From Candidatus Woesearchaeota archaeon (GTDB lineage Archaea; Nanobdellota; Nanobdellia; Woesearchaeales; GW2011-AR4): 64,000 nucleotides of DNA. Within the stretch, counting starts at the first letter, position 1. Each line of letters opens with the position of its first letter. The stretch spans positions 1-64,000 of the forward strand of contig JACPJQ010000007.1 in the NCBI GenBank assembly GCA_016187465.1. The letters run 5' to 3'. The notes under the pieces were generated by a model. It saw only the letters and a list, made by a program, of their open reading frames with translations, had not been told where the DNA came from and made no database searches. A program made the position numbers and the translations under genes. Of this stretch, positions 1-6,372 are shown in pieces.

Positions 1-104
1 AAAGAATGAAGAAAGAAAAAATCAGCGATCAAAAGATAAGAGATGCGATGCTCAAATCAGGATGGAAAAAAGAAGTTGTTGATAATCTCATGAAAAAGCA
101 ATAG
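1..104 (+). CDS. C-terminal tail of an unidentified protein (cut by left edge)
   Basis: An open frame enters from the left edge in phase 3 and stops with TAG at 102-104. The visible tail is about 33 residues, very lysine-rich, and ends in a helical stretch containing MLKSGWKKEVVDNLMKK. That kind of short helical Gly-Trp tail is seen at the C-termini of many small archaeal membrane proteins, but it does not identify a family. The next gene starts only 10 bp downstream, so the two may be cotranscribed. The function cannot be told from this fragment. Confidence 0.5.
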   Translation, partial: RMKKEKISDQKIRDAMLKSGWKKEVVDNLMKKQ

Positions 105-113
105 TTATGTAAA

Positions 114-398
114 ATGGCCAGGATTCATGGTTTAGTTTATGCTGCGCTGGGCTTGTTTGTATCAGTTTTCTCATGGAAACTTAATTATGAAAAATTGGTG
201 TTTTTCTTTTATATCGGGCTTGTTTTTATTGCCATAGGCACTGCAAAAATTATTCTGGGTTTGGCAAAAAAAAGAACAAGCAAGCTGGAAAAAAGCCGCC
301 ATAAAGAAAATCAAAAACGGTCCAAATATTGCCCCAAGTGCGGCAACGGCTTGAAGGCTGATGACATATTCTGCAGCAGATGCGGCTCCAGAATTTAG
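114..398 (+). CDS. Small membrane protein with C-terminal zinc ribbon
   Basis: A 94-residue protein with two hydrophobic segments near the N-terminus (about residues 7-21 and 28-50). A lysine/arginine-rich linker follows, and the protein ends in a C4 zinc ribbon: CPKCG at about 73-77 and CSRCG at about 88-92. The layout of two membrane helices plus a cytosolic treble-clef-like ribbon is common among archaeal zinc-ribbon proteins of unknown role. The start ATG lies 10 bp after the upstream stop. I assign no reaction; the ribbon could bind nucleic acid or protein. Confidence 0.75.
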   Translation: MARIHGLVYAALGLFVSVFSWKLNYEKLVFFFYIGLVFIAIGTAKIILGLAKKRTSKLEKSRHKENQKRSKYCPKCGNGLKADDIFCSRCGSRI

Positions 399-405
399 CA
401 AAAAG

Positions 406-414
406 TATATAAAT
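406..414 (+). promoter_or_regulatory. TATA box of the cdc6 gene
   Basis: The stretch TATATAAAT is centred about 28 bp before the ATG at 438. That is the spacing expected for an archaeal promoter that gives a leaderless mRNA. No Shine-Dalgarno sequence precedes the ATG, which agrees with this. Confidence 0.65.
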
Positions 415-437
415 AATTAAGAGTGGCATAGTACAAA

Positions 438-1511
438 ATGGGTGGTCTGTTCAAGGATATTCTGGGAAGCAATGAAACTCTGTTCAAGAATGATGTTGCT
501 TTGGAATTCGATTACCAGCCGAAGCTTATTCCATACAGGGAAAAGGAGCAGAGGGTTGTTGCAGGCTGCATAAAGCCGTTGTTTCAGGAAAAAAACGGCA
601 GGAACGTTTTTATTTTCGGCCAGCCCGGAGTAGGCAAGACAGCTGCGTGCAGGCACATTATAAAAGAAATTGAGGACGAAACAGATGATATTGTTCCGAT
701 ATATATAAACTGCTGGCAGCGCAACACCACTTACAAGATAATTCTTGAAATATGCGAACTGATGGACTTCAAGTTTGTCCAGAACAAAAAGACAGAAGAA
801 CTTTTCAAGTGGATAAAGCAGACGCTCAACAAAAAATCCGTTGTATTTGTGTTTGACGAAGTGGACAAGCTTGAAGACTTGGATTTCCTGTACATGATTC
901 TGGAGGAAATTTACAGAAAGACAGTTGTATTGATAACCAACTACAAAGAATGGATTGTTGACTTGGATGAAAGAATAAAGTCAAGGCTTATGCCTGAACT
1001 CGTGGAGTTTAAGCCGTATAATTACGAGGAGACAAAGGGCATACTGAAGCAGAGGGCTGAATACGCTTTCCACCAGAATGTCTTAAGCGAAGATGCCTTT
1101 GAGTTTATAGCAAAAAAAACATTTGAGCTGCAGGACATAAGGATGGGGCTCCATCTGATGAAAGAGTCAGCGAGAACAGCGGAAGATAAATCATCAAGAA
1201 AAATAACTTTGGAGCATGCGCAAAAATCACTAAGCAAGGTTGAGGAGTTCAATATCAAGAAAACAAGCGAATTGGCCTCTGATGAGCAGATGATTCTGGA
1301 GCTGGTTAAGAAAAATTCCGGCAGGAAGATTGGGGATTTCTTCAAAATTTATCAGGACAACGGAGGCAAGCTTGTTTATAAGTCATTTCAGAGAAAAATT
1401 GACAAGCTCGAAAAGAACAAGTTTATTGCAGTCGAGAAAACTGCCGGCGGAGAAGACGGAAACACGACAATAATAAAGGCGAATGCTGAAAAGAAATTGA
1501 CGGAGTTTTGA
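438..1511 (+). CDS. cdc6: Orc1/Cdc6 replication initiator (AAA+ ATPase)
   Basis: A 357-residue origin-recognition protein that would bind origin DNA and load the MCM helicase. It shows the Cdc6 entry motif YREKEQ (33-38), Walker A GQPGVGKT (61-68), Walker B VVFVFDEVDKL (135-145), a sensor-1-like ITNYKEW and an arginine-finger region RIKSRL. The C-terminal ~80 residues have the size and composition of the family's winged helix. The length is slightly short for the family (usually about 370-420). The ATG at 438 sits about 28 bp from a TATA box with no ribosome-binding site, so translation is probably leaderless. cdc6 genes often lie beside an origin, but I see no clear pair of origin-recognition boxes in the short flanks here. 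Confidence 0.95.
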   Translation: MGGLFKDILGSNETLFKNDVALEFDYQPKLIPYREKEQRVVAGCIKPLFQEKNGRNVFIFGQPGVGKTAACRHIIKEIEDETDDIVPIYINCWQRNTTYKIILEICELMDFKFVQNKKTEELFKWIKQTLNKKSVVFVFDEVDKLEDLDFLYMILEEIYRKTVVLITNYKEWIVDLDERIKSRLMPELVEFKPYNYEETKGILKQRAEYAFHQNVLSEDAFEFIAKKTFELQDIRMGLHLMKESARTAEDKSSRKITLEHAQKSLSKVEEFNIKKTSELASDEQMILELVKKNSGRKIGDFFKIYQDNGGKLVYKSFQRKIDKLEKNKFIAVEKTAGGEDGNTTIIKANAEKKLTEF

Positions 1512-1539
1512 CAAATATTTTTCTTAATTTAAACTTTTT

Positions 1540-2400
1540 TCAATATATCCTCTCATTGAACCCCCGCCTGAAATCTTCTACAAAGATTTGAATCATACGC
1601 TCAGAAACTCTTTTTTTTGGTTTCAGTGATTTAATTGTGTCTCTTACTAATTCAACAAACAATTCACTATTCACAAATTCATGATGAACATAACGATGAT
1701 GCATCATTAGGCCATCTGCTTCAGCATCATGCACCCTATCCTCAATTGATTCAACTACTTTATTAACCCATTGGATAGTTATTGATTTTTCTACCTCGTT
1801 CTCAAACAGCCTATGCATTCTATCAAAATGCCTTTTTCCTATTGCATCAAGAACTTTGATTGTAGCTTCTCCTCTAGCTAAATCAGAAAATAGCCTAGCA
1901 AAAGTATTAGGACCGTGTTCTTTGTTTAATTGATTAATTTTCTTTGTTAGTGCCATTTCTAAATCAACCTGCTCTTGCAGATATTTGATTAATTTTCTGT
2001 CTTGAGAATTTCTGCTGATTGCTTTTGCTAGGCTATGCTCTCTTATGAGAACATGATGAATTTGTTCTAACAATGCATAAACATATCTGTATTTAGAGAG
2101 GGCATGGTCAAGTACATCTTTTAAGCGATGAACTCTTTGTATTCTTTTATCATGACTAACAGATTTTAAATCCTTCATTATTTCAGCGTCATCTTTTTCT
2201 TCTATCTCTATATTATCTAGACCAATTCTTAGTAGTTCTGTTAATCGTACAATATCAATCGGAACATTATCAGTCAGATTCTTTTTCTCAGAAAGTGTTT
2301 TAACATAGGATTCCCATTCCCTAATTAATTCGGAGTTATCCCTGTTTAATTCTATCGCAATCTCTCCAGTTGATTTAAAAAAAATATTAAAAAATCCCAT
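1540..2400 (-). CDS. Hypothetical alpha-helical protein
   Basis: A 286-residue protein that I do not recognise. It is highly charged and predicted to be almost entirely helical, with several heptad-like stretches and no signal peptide or membrane segment. The middle is histidine- and arginine-rich (KRHFDRMHRLFE, MMHHRYVHHEF), but there is no catalytic signature I can name. Codon use is more AT-rich than in cdc6 and includes codons such as aga and tta, so later acquisition is possible. It converges with cdc6, leaving a 28-bp gap that would hold both terminators. A TATA-like stretch lies upstream of the ATG at 2400 (rc of 2418-2430). Confidence 0.75.
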   Translation of the reverse strand: MGFFNIFFKSTGEIAIELNRDNSELIREWESYVKTLSEKKNLTDNVPIDIVRLTELLRIGLDNIEIEEKDDAEIMKDLKSVSHDKRIQRVHRLKDVLDHALSKYRYVYALLEQIHHVLIREHSLAKAISRNSQDRKLIKYLQEQVDLEMALTKKINQLNKEHGPNTFARLFSDLARGEATIKVLDAIGKRHFDRMHRLFENEVEKSITIQWVNKVVESIEDRVHDAEADGLMMHHRYVHHEFVNSELFVELVRDTIKSLKPKKRVSERMIQIFVEDFRRGFNERIY

Positions 2401-2432
2401 AAAATCTTTGTTGATAGAAACTTTATAAATAT

Positions 2433-3245
2433 TTATCCTTTCTTCAAATTCCTCTCCAAAAAATCAACTGTCTTCTTCCAAGCGTCTTTTGTCTCGTTCG
2501 GAGCATAGTTCATTCCGCTTGGATTTGCAAATGCATGCCCTACATCTGGATAAATGTAAATTTCGTTTTCTACTCTAACTTCGTCAAGGGCAGCCTCAAA
2601 TTTTTTTACGCTTTCAACCGGAATTGAAGTGTCTTTGTCGCCGAAAATTCCCAGCACCGGCCATTTTATAACAGAAAGTTTTGTAGCATTTGTTTCAAGA
2701 TTGCCGTAATAAATGATAGTTGCTGCAAGCTTCTCATTTAATGCCAGCTGCAGTGACATTGCTCCTCCAAAACACCATCCCATTGAAGCAATTTTGCTGT
2801 CGTCAACATTGTCAAGATTTTTTAAAAATTCAACCGCAGCTTTCATATTCTGTATTGCCATAGCAGGATTGCTCCTGACTGCGCCAGCCAACTGCCCTGC
2901 CTCTGTTGAATTTTTTCCCACCTTGCCATTATATAGATCAACAGCCAATACAACATAGCCTTCTGCCGCTAATGATCTTGCCATTTCTTTTATGTTGTCA
3001 TTCAAGCCCCACCATTCGTGAATCATCACAACAGCAGGATAAGTTCCTTCAGTCTTTGACTTTGCAAGAAAGCCGTTTGCAGGACCATAGTTCACCATTA
3101 CAGCTTCAATTCCGGAAGTATCGCCGTTTTTTAATATTTCAACGTTTCTTTGTGCAGGCTGCTGAGATTGCGGCTGTTCCTGAACTTGCGCACATCCAAT
3201 TAACAAGAATAACATCAAAACAACAAAAATAATTTTCCACCCCAT
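2433..3245 (-). CDS. Secreted dienelactone-hydrolase-family lipoprotein
   Basis: A 270-residue alpha/beta hydrolase. The N-terminus is a lipoprotein signal peptide with lipobox LLIGC (Cys18), so the enzyme is probably lipid-anchored outside the cell. The dienelactone-hydrolase triad is visible: nucleophile Cys158 in GWCFGG, Asp205 in GDKD, and His237 in DVGHAF. HEWWGL near residues 76-81 is also typical of the family. In the family the enzyme hydrolyses dienelactones or related esters; the substrate here is unknown. It is followed 4 bp downstream in the same direction by nothing, and preceded 5 bp upstream by acylphosphatase (3250-3519), so the two are probably cotranscribed. Confidence 0.88.
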   Translation of the reverse strand: MGWKIIFVVLMLFLLIGCAQVQEQPQSQQPAQRNVEILKNGDTSGIEAVMVNYGPANGFLAKSKTEGTYPAVVMIHEWWGLNDNIKEMARSLAAEGYVVLAVDLYNGKVGKNSTEAGQLAGAVRSNPAMAIQNMKAAVEFLKNLDNVDDSKIASMGWCFGGAMSLQLALNEKLAATIIYYGNLETNATKLSVIKWPVLGIFGDKDTSIPVESVKKFEAALDEVRVENEIYIYPDVGHAFANPSGMNYAPNETKDAWKKTVDFLERNLKKG

Positions 3246-3249
3246 GGGA

Positions 3250-3519
3250 TTAGCGTATTATTTCAAAGCTTTTAAAGTTTTCTGGCCCCTTGTGCTTCAC
3301 TTGAACACCTGTAACACTTGCAATCCCAGGACCTTTTTTTATAAAATCAATTAAATCTTTTATTTTGTCTTCATCGCCTTCTGCAACAATTTCGACATTT
3401 CCGTCAGGAAGGTTTTTTGCATAGCCTTTTAATCCTAATTCACTGGCTTTATTCTTAACATTTGCCCTGAAGAATACTCCCTGCACTCTGCCTGAAACCA
3501 ACAGATGGATGCATTTCAT
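3250..3519 (-). CDS. acyP: Acylphosphatase
   Basis: An 89-residue protein with the full acylphosphatase fold signature. VSGRVQGVFFR holds the catalytic arginine and phosphate loop near residues 8-18. GYAKNLPDGNVEIVAEG holds the catalytic asparagine. It hydrolyses the carboxyl-phosphate bond of acylphosphates in the cytosol. The length equals the family norm (about 90). The gene sits immediately upstream of the secreted hydrolase, an arrangement that suggests cotranscription more than a shared pathway. Confidence 0.95.
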   Translation of the reverse strand: MKCIHLLVSGRVQGVFFRANVKNKASELGLKGYAKNLPDGNVEIVAEGDEDKIKDLIDFIKKGPGIASVTGVQVKHKGPENFKSFEIIR

Positions 3520-3570
3520 GCCTATAAGAATTATCTTTGGATTTTATATAGATTGTGACTTATATCTGTT

Positions 3571-3846
3571 TCATTGAAGTTTAAAATTTCTAGGTAATCC
3601 TATTAAATTACTCCCCATTCTTATGTAACCATATTCAAATATAATCCTATATGCTTCAGCTTGAGAAATCCACACGCCAGGCGCATTATTAGAATCCCTT
3701 AATCTATATCTCAGTTGACCGTTTGGCAGAGTTTCTTTTGTCACACCAACATATTCTCCAAAAGAATTTATAACTGCCTCTGACATATCTGCTAACATTA
3801 TAGCAAGCAATCCTATATTTTGTTTAGCTTGTGTTTGCTGCTTCAT
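3571..3846 (-). CDS. Hypothetical 91-residue protein
   Basis: Not recognised. I place the start at the internal ATG (complement of 3844-3846, reading MKQQTQAKQN) and not at the farther ATG at 3933. On the minus strand a TATA-like stretch (ATATATTTAAAAAT, about 3872-3886) lies 26-30 bp before it, the normal leaderless spacing here. The protein has a short hydrophobic helix (IGLLAIMLADM), a beta-like middle (YVGVTKETLPNGQLRYRLRD) and a VWISQAEAYRI helix. This may be a small DNA-binding or regulatory fold, but I cannot name one. Confidence 0.6.
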   Translation of the reverse strand: MKQQTQAKQNIGLLAIMLADMSEAVINSFGEYVGVTKETLPNGQLRYRLRDSNNAPGVWISQAEAYRIIFEYGYIRMGSNLIGLPRNFKLQ

Positions 3847-3985
3847 ATATAACAATATAAGAAAATAGCTTTGATTTTTAAATATATTGTTAAAATCAAT
3901 TTCTTTTCCATATTGCAAATAACCACTGGACACTGGACATTTGCTGGTGTGAAATATTTAAAGCAATGAATTCCATTATTCGATT

Positions 3986-4034
3986 GGCAGGAAAAAAAGG
4001 AGTTGATTGCAATTCCTTTCCACCCCTTCCTGCT
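3986..4034 (+). other. Long imperfect hairpin, possible small RNA
   Basis: GCAGG near 3987 can pair with CCTGC near 4030. Inside it, AAGGAGTTG pairs with CAATTCCTT over a 4-base loop (one G-U). The hairpin stands in a gene-free stretch downstream of a TATA-like element (AAATATTTAAA, 3952-3962) placed about 25-30 bp before it. It could be a short noncoding RNA or part of a leader for the small gene at 4061. A 27-codon frame from ATG 3966 also crosses it but looks non-coding. Confidence 0.35.
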
Positions 4035-4060
4035 TTTAAAATTCAATAAAAGTGAGACAA

Positions 4061-4198
4061 ATGATAAGATGCATAATGTGCGGAGCGCCAATGGATCCAT
4101 GGTACGAAGTATGCATGGATTGCTGCAGATTAACAGAGACAATTCCACAATCAATAATCGCGAATAAATCCATGAAAGAAATGAAAACCGATGTATAG
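4061..4198 (+). CDS. Tiny cysteine-rich (zinc-binding) protein, 45 residues
   Basis: A 45-codon frame with two paired cysteine knuckles: CIMCG at residues 4-8 and CMDCC at 18-22, followed by a short charged helix. The Cx2C...Cx2C layout is that of a minimal zinc ribbon. The ATG at 4061 is preceded by GTGAG about 6 bp upstream and by a TATA-like CTTTTAAAA about 24 bp upstream, so a real promoter-start unit exists. A GTG at 4052 would add three residues. It lies directly upstream of the duplicated tRNA half and the tRNA gene. Function unknown. Confidence 0.5.
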   Translation: MIRCIMCGAPMDPWYEVCMDCCRLTETIPQSIIANKSMKEMKTDV

Positions 4199-4211
4199 AA
4201 ATAAAAGAAAT

Positions 4212-4255
4212 TGCCGCAGTCGGATAAACAGGAATTCCGGGAAATTAAGACCTTC
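4212..4255 (+). repeat. Duplicated 5' half of the downstream tRNA-Leu
   Basis: These 44 bases are identical to 4291-4334, the 5' half of the leucine-type tRNA 79 bp downstream. The copy includes the 5' acceptor strand GCCGCAG, the whole D-arm and nearly the complete anticodon arm, and then diverges into AT-rich sequence. It lacks a variable arm, T-arm and 3' acceptor strand, so it cannot make a tRNA alone. It is either a relic of tandem duplication or unequal recombination, or, less likely, a trans-acting tRNA half. Confidence 0.8.
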
Positions 4256-4291
4256 AAAATAGTAATAACTTAACTTATATTTAAACTTTAT

Positions 4292-4407
4292 GCCGCAGTC
4301 GGATAAACAGGAATTCCGGGAAATTAAGACCTTCCTGCTCGCAAGAGCTTCTGGGTTCAAATCCCTCGCAGGGTTAAGCCTCTTGGGTGAGACTCCCAGC
4401 TGCGGCG
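4292..4407 (+). tRNA. tRNA-Leu-type gene with 32-nt T-loop intron
   Basis: The acceptor stem GCCGCAG (4292-4298) pairs perfectly with CTGCGGC (4400-4406). The D-arm has a 3-bp stem GGA/TCC and a GG in the loop. The variable arm is long (GCTC-GCAA-GAGC, 4337-4348), with one base before it and two after, as in leucine tRNAs. The T-stem CTGGG (4351-4355) pairs with CCCAG (4395-4399) only if 4362-4393 is removed. That intron lies at 59/60 and forms a bulge-helix-bulge: TTCA pairs TGAG, flanked by 3-nt bulges AA|T and AC|T, with CCC/GGG beyond. Oddities: the anticodon loop reads AAG or UAA depending on a one-base register (both leucine); the 31-39 pair is A-C; the discriminator is G, where leucine tRNAs usually have A. 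A pseudo-tRNA cannot be excluded. Confidence 0.72.
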
Positions 4408-4435
4408 CATATTAAAAAACAAAAAGGTGAGCAAA

Positions 4436-4558
4436 ATGGAATTAAGCAATGAATTTGTTGAAGATTTGTTTTTGAAGCAAATCAAGCAGCTGACAATAAG
4501 GACAAACAAGCAGTTAAGAAGCTTTGATGCGCAGTTTAGCGGCGTAGATATAAAATAA
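4436..4558 (+). CDS. Tiny basic helical protein, 40 residues
   Basis: A 40-codon frame starting at ATG 4436, with a Shine-Dalgarno-like GGTGAG about 6 bp upstream. Its sequence is a single predicted amphipathic helix rich in Lys/Gln/Leu (FVEDLFLKQIKQL, then IRTNKQLRSF). It begins 29 bp after the tRNA, and its stop TAA is 13 bp before the next tiny gene, whose own strong ribosome site overlaps the gap. The two look like a translational pair. Function unknown. Confidence 0.5.
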   Translation: MELSNEFVEDLFLKQIKQLTIRTNKQLRSFDAQFSGVDIK

Positions 4559-4571
4559 GGAGGTGATTTAA

Positions 4572-4694
4572 ATGGAAGACAGTGAAGAATCTGAAGAGGA
4601 TTTTTACAATGCGGAATATTTGGAAGAATATGTGGAAGACGATGAAATAAACGCAGAGGAAGAGGGCTTTATGATTGGGTATTTGAATAACTAG
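4572..4694 (+). CDS. Tiny very acidic protein, 40 residues
   Basis: A 40-codon frame from ATG 4572, preceded by the near-perfect Shine-Dalgarno sequence GGAGGTGAT (about 4559-4567), one of the strongest in the window. About 18 of 40 residues are Glu/Asp. It ends in a conserved-looking tail, EEEGFMIGYLNN. The strong ribosome site and tight linkage to the basic 40-residue protein suggest a real product, perhaps an acidic partner of a basic or nucleic-acid-binding protein. No family is recognised. Confidence 0.55.
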   Translation: MEDSEESEEDFYNAEYLEEYVEDDEINAEEEGFMIGYLNN

Positions 4695-4734
4695 ATACCA
4701 AACTTTTTTATATTATTCTTCATTACTGTGTTTT

Positions 4735-5301
4735 ATGAGAATTTTGAATTTTGATGAGTTTAAGCTTGAAAAAGAAGCGATTATTGAATCAATAATTAAA
4801 GGCGCTGTTTTTATATACCCTACCGACACTATTTACGGCATTGGCTGCAACGCGCAAAATTCTAATTCAGTAAAAAAAATAAGGCAGCTTAAGGGAAGGG
4901 CTGCAAACCCTTTTTCTGTCATCGCGCCTTCATTGGAATGGATTCAAGGAAAATGCATTGTCACAAAAGAAAGCGAGGAATGGATTGAAAAATTGCCAGG
5001 CCCATATACTTTAATCCTTAAGATAAAAGATCAATGCGTTGCGAAAGAAGTAAATTCAGGACTGAAAACGCTTGGCATCAGGATTCCAAATCATTGGTCA
5101 AAAATGCTTGCTTCAGACGCAGAAGTGCCAATAGTGACTACATCTGTTAACAGAAGCAATGAGGATTATATGACCTCTTTGGAAGATTTAGACCCGTCTA
5201 TCAAGGGCGGTGCAGAATTTATAATATACGAAGGCAAAAAGGAAGGAAAACCGAGCAAGATAATTGATTTGACTGGAAAAGTTACGGTTATAGAAAGATA
5301 G
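4735..5301 (+). CDS. tsaC: L-threonylcarbamoyladenylate synthase (TsaC/Sua5/YrdC family)
   Basis: 188 residues, the short TsaC form without the Sua5 C-terminal extension. The family makes threonylcarbamoyl-AMP from threonine, bicarbonate and ATP, the first step of the universal t6A37 tRNA modification. Visible signatures are YPTDTIYGIGC (28-38), KGRAANPFSV (53-62), LPGPYTLILK, LGIRIPNHW and PIVTTSVNRSNE near residues 133-144. The start ATG at 4735 is about 25 bp from a TATA-like TTTTTTATATT with no ribosome site, consistent with leaderless translation. The downstream phosphoesterase begins 32 bp later with its own TATA element. Confidence 0.93.
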   Translation: MRILNFDEFKLEKEAIIESIIKGAVFIYPTDTIYGIGCNAQNSNSVKKIRQLKGRAANPFSVIAPSLEWIQGKCIVTKESEEWIEKLPGPYTLILKIKDQCVAKEVNSGLKTLGIRIPNHWSKMLASDAEVPIVTTSVNRSNEDYMTSLEDLDPSIKGGAEFIIYEGKKEGKPSKIIDLTGKVTVIER

Positions 5302-5332
5302 ATTTTTAAAAGAGTTCTTTTTATGGTATAGC

Positions 5333-5959
5333 GTGGAAAAACAAAGCAATAAAGGGCTTAAGATTCTTGCAGCAGGCGACATACACGGCGACATATCCGC
5401 AGCCAAAAGGCTTGCCGATCAGGCTGAAAAGGAAAGTGTTGATTTGGTTGTGCTGTCAGGGGATTTAACGTACGCTGAGACTTCAACAGAAGGCATTATT
5501 GGGCCGTTTGTGAAGAAGCATAAAAAAGTGCTGCTGATTCCGGGCAATCACGAGACTGTTGCAACTGCCGATTTCCTTGCAGAGCTGTACGGAGCGACAA
5601 ATCTTCACGGCTACTCCATCAAATACAAGGATGTAGGATTGTTTGGGTGCGGCGGAGCGAATATAGGCATGTTTCAGCTCGGCGAAGACGAAATTTTTGA
5701 GCTGATAAAAAAGGGCTATGAAAGAATTAAAGACGCCAAGAAAAAGATTTTGATTACGCACGTGCATCCTTCCGGCTCTTTGATGGAAAAATTCTCCAAT
5801 ATTTTCCCGGGAAGCGAAGGCGTGAAGAAGGCAATTGAAACTTTCAAGCCCGATATACTGCTCTGCAGCCATGTTCATGAGGCAGAGGGCATAGAGGAGA
5901 TGATTGGCAAAACAAAGGTTATTAACGTCGGGAAGAAAGGGAAAATAATTGAGGTTTAA
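5333..5959 (+). CDS. Calcineurin-like metallophosphoesterase
   Basis: A 208-residue cytosolic phosphoesterase. The five metal-binding blocks are all present: GDIHGD (about 16-21), SGDLTY (about 42-47), GNHE (about 70-73), THVHP (about 141-145) and CSHVHE (about 180-185). The arrangement fits the YfcE/MJ0936-type archaeal phosphodiesterases, but the substrate is unknown. The start is a GTG at 5333, chosen because a TATA-like TTTTTAAAAG lies about 25 bp upstream. The last four bases overlap the 3' end of the convergent gene 5956-6318. Confidence 0.9.
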   Translation: MEKQSNKGLKILAAGDIHGDISAAKRLADQAEKESVDLVVLSGDLTYAETSTEGIIGPFVKKHKKVLLIPGNHETVATADFLAELYGATNLHGYSIKYKDVGLFGCGGANIGMFQLGEDEIFELIKKGYERIKDAKKKILITHVHPSGSLMEKFSNIFPGSEGVKKAIETFKPDILLCSHVHEAEGIEEMIGKTKVINVGKKGKIIEV

Positions 5960-6318
5960 TAAAACTCCAAATCATATTTTTTCTTTTTTTGCTTGGGCTC
6001 TTCGTCCTCCTCCTTGATTGGTGCTGTGTCCATTTTCTTCAGTTCCTCTTCGCTGAACAGTTCTGCAAATAAATCTTCCGTAGACTGCTCTGTAGGCTCT
6101 GCCTCGGGGGCTGATGGCGGAGTTTGCGCCGGCTCTGAGGAAATCGAAGAAGTGGAAGCAGTGTCGCCAAAAATGTTTGCAATCGGGCTTACTGTTTCCT
6201 GGGCTTGCGGCTGGTTTGTGAATATTTCCTGGGAATCCCCAACAAGGTTCTGCAGCATTCTGATTACTTTTTTTATGTCATCGTGCGTATCATGCGATGT
6301 ATCTACAGTGATTTTCAT
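5956..6318 (-). CDS. Conserved small archaeal protein with disordered acidic tail
   Basis: 120 residues. The N-terminal ~30 residues (KITVDTSHDTHDDIKKVIRM) form a strand-plus-helix unit that I associate with short conserved proteins of DPANN and other archaea; the role is not known. After about residue 35 the chain is low-complexity (Pro, Ser, Thr, Glu), and it ends in a lysine cluster and the tail YDLEFY. It overlaps the phosphoesterase stop by 4 bp, tail to tail. The tail may be a docking peptide, but that is a guess. Confidence 0.75.
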   Translation of the reverse strand: MKITVDTSHDTHDDIKKVIRMLQNLVGDSQEIFTNQPQAQETVSPIANIFGDTASTSSISSEPAQTPPSAPEAEPTEQSTEDLFAELFSEEELKKMDTAPIKEEDEEPKQKKKKYDLEFY

Positions 6319-6372
6319 TATAGTTTTAGCGGGCAGCTAGCTTAAAAATGTTTTGGTTTATTCCAGCAGAAT

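Noticed and set aside
399-437. Replication origin beside cdc6
   Set aside because: cdc6 often adjoins an origin, but I see no paired origin-recognition boxes or long AT-rich unwinding element in the short flanks here.
3966-4049. 27-codon plus-strand frame
   Set aside because: It crosses the strong hairpin, has no ribosome site, and its TATA-like element is too close to serve it.
3843-4360. Three overlapping minus-strand frames of 69-103 codons
   Set aside because: They run antisense across the tRNA, its duplicated half and the small zinc protein, and share a repeated peptide only because the tRNA half is duplicated.
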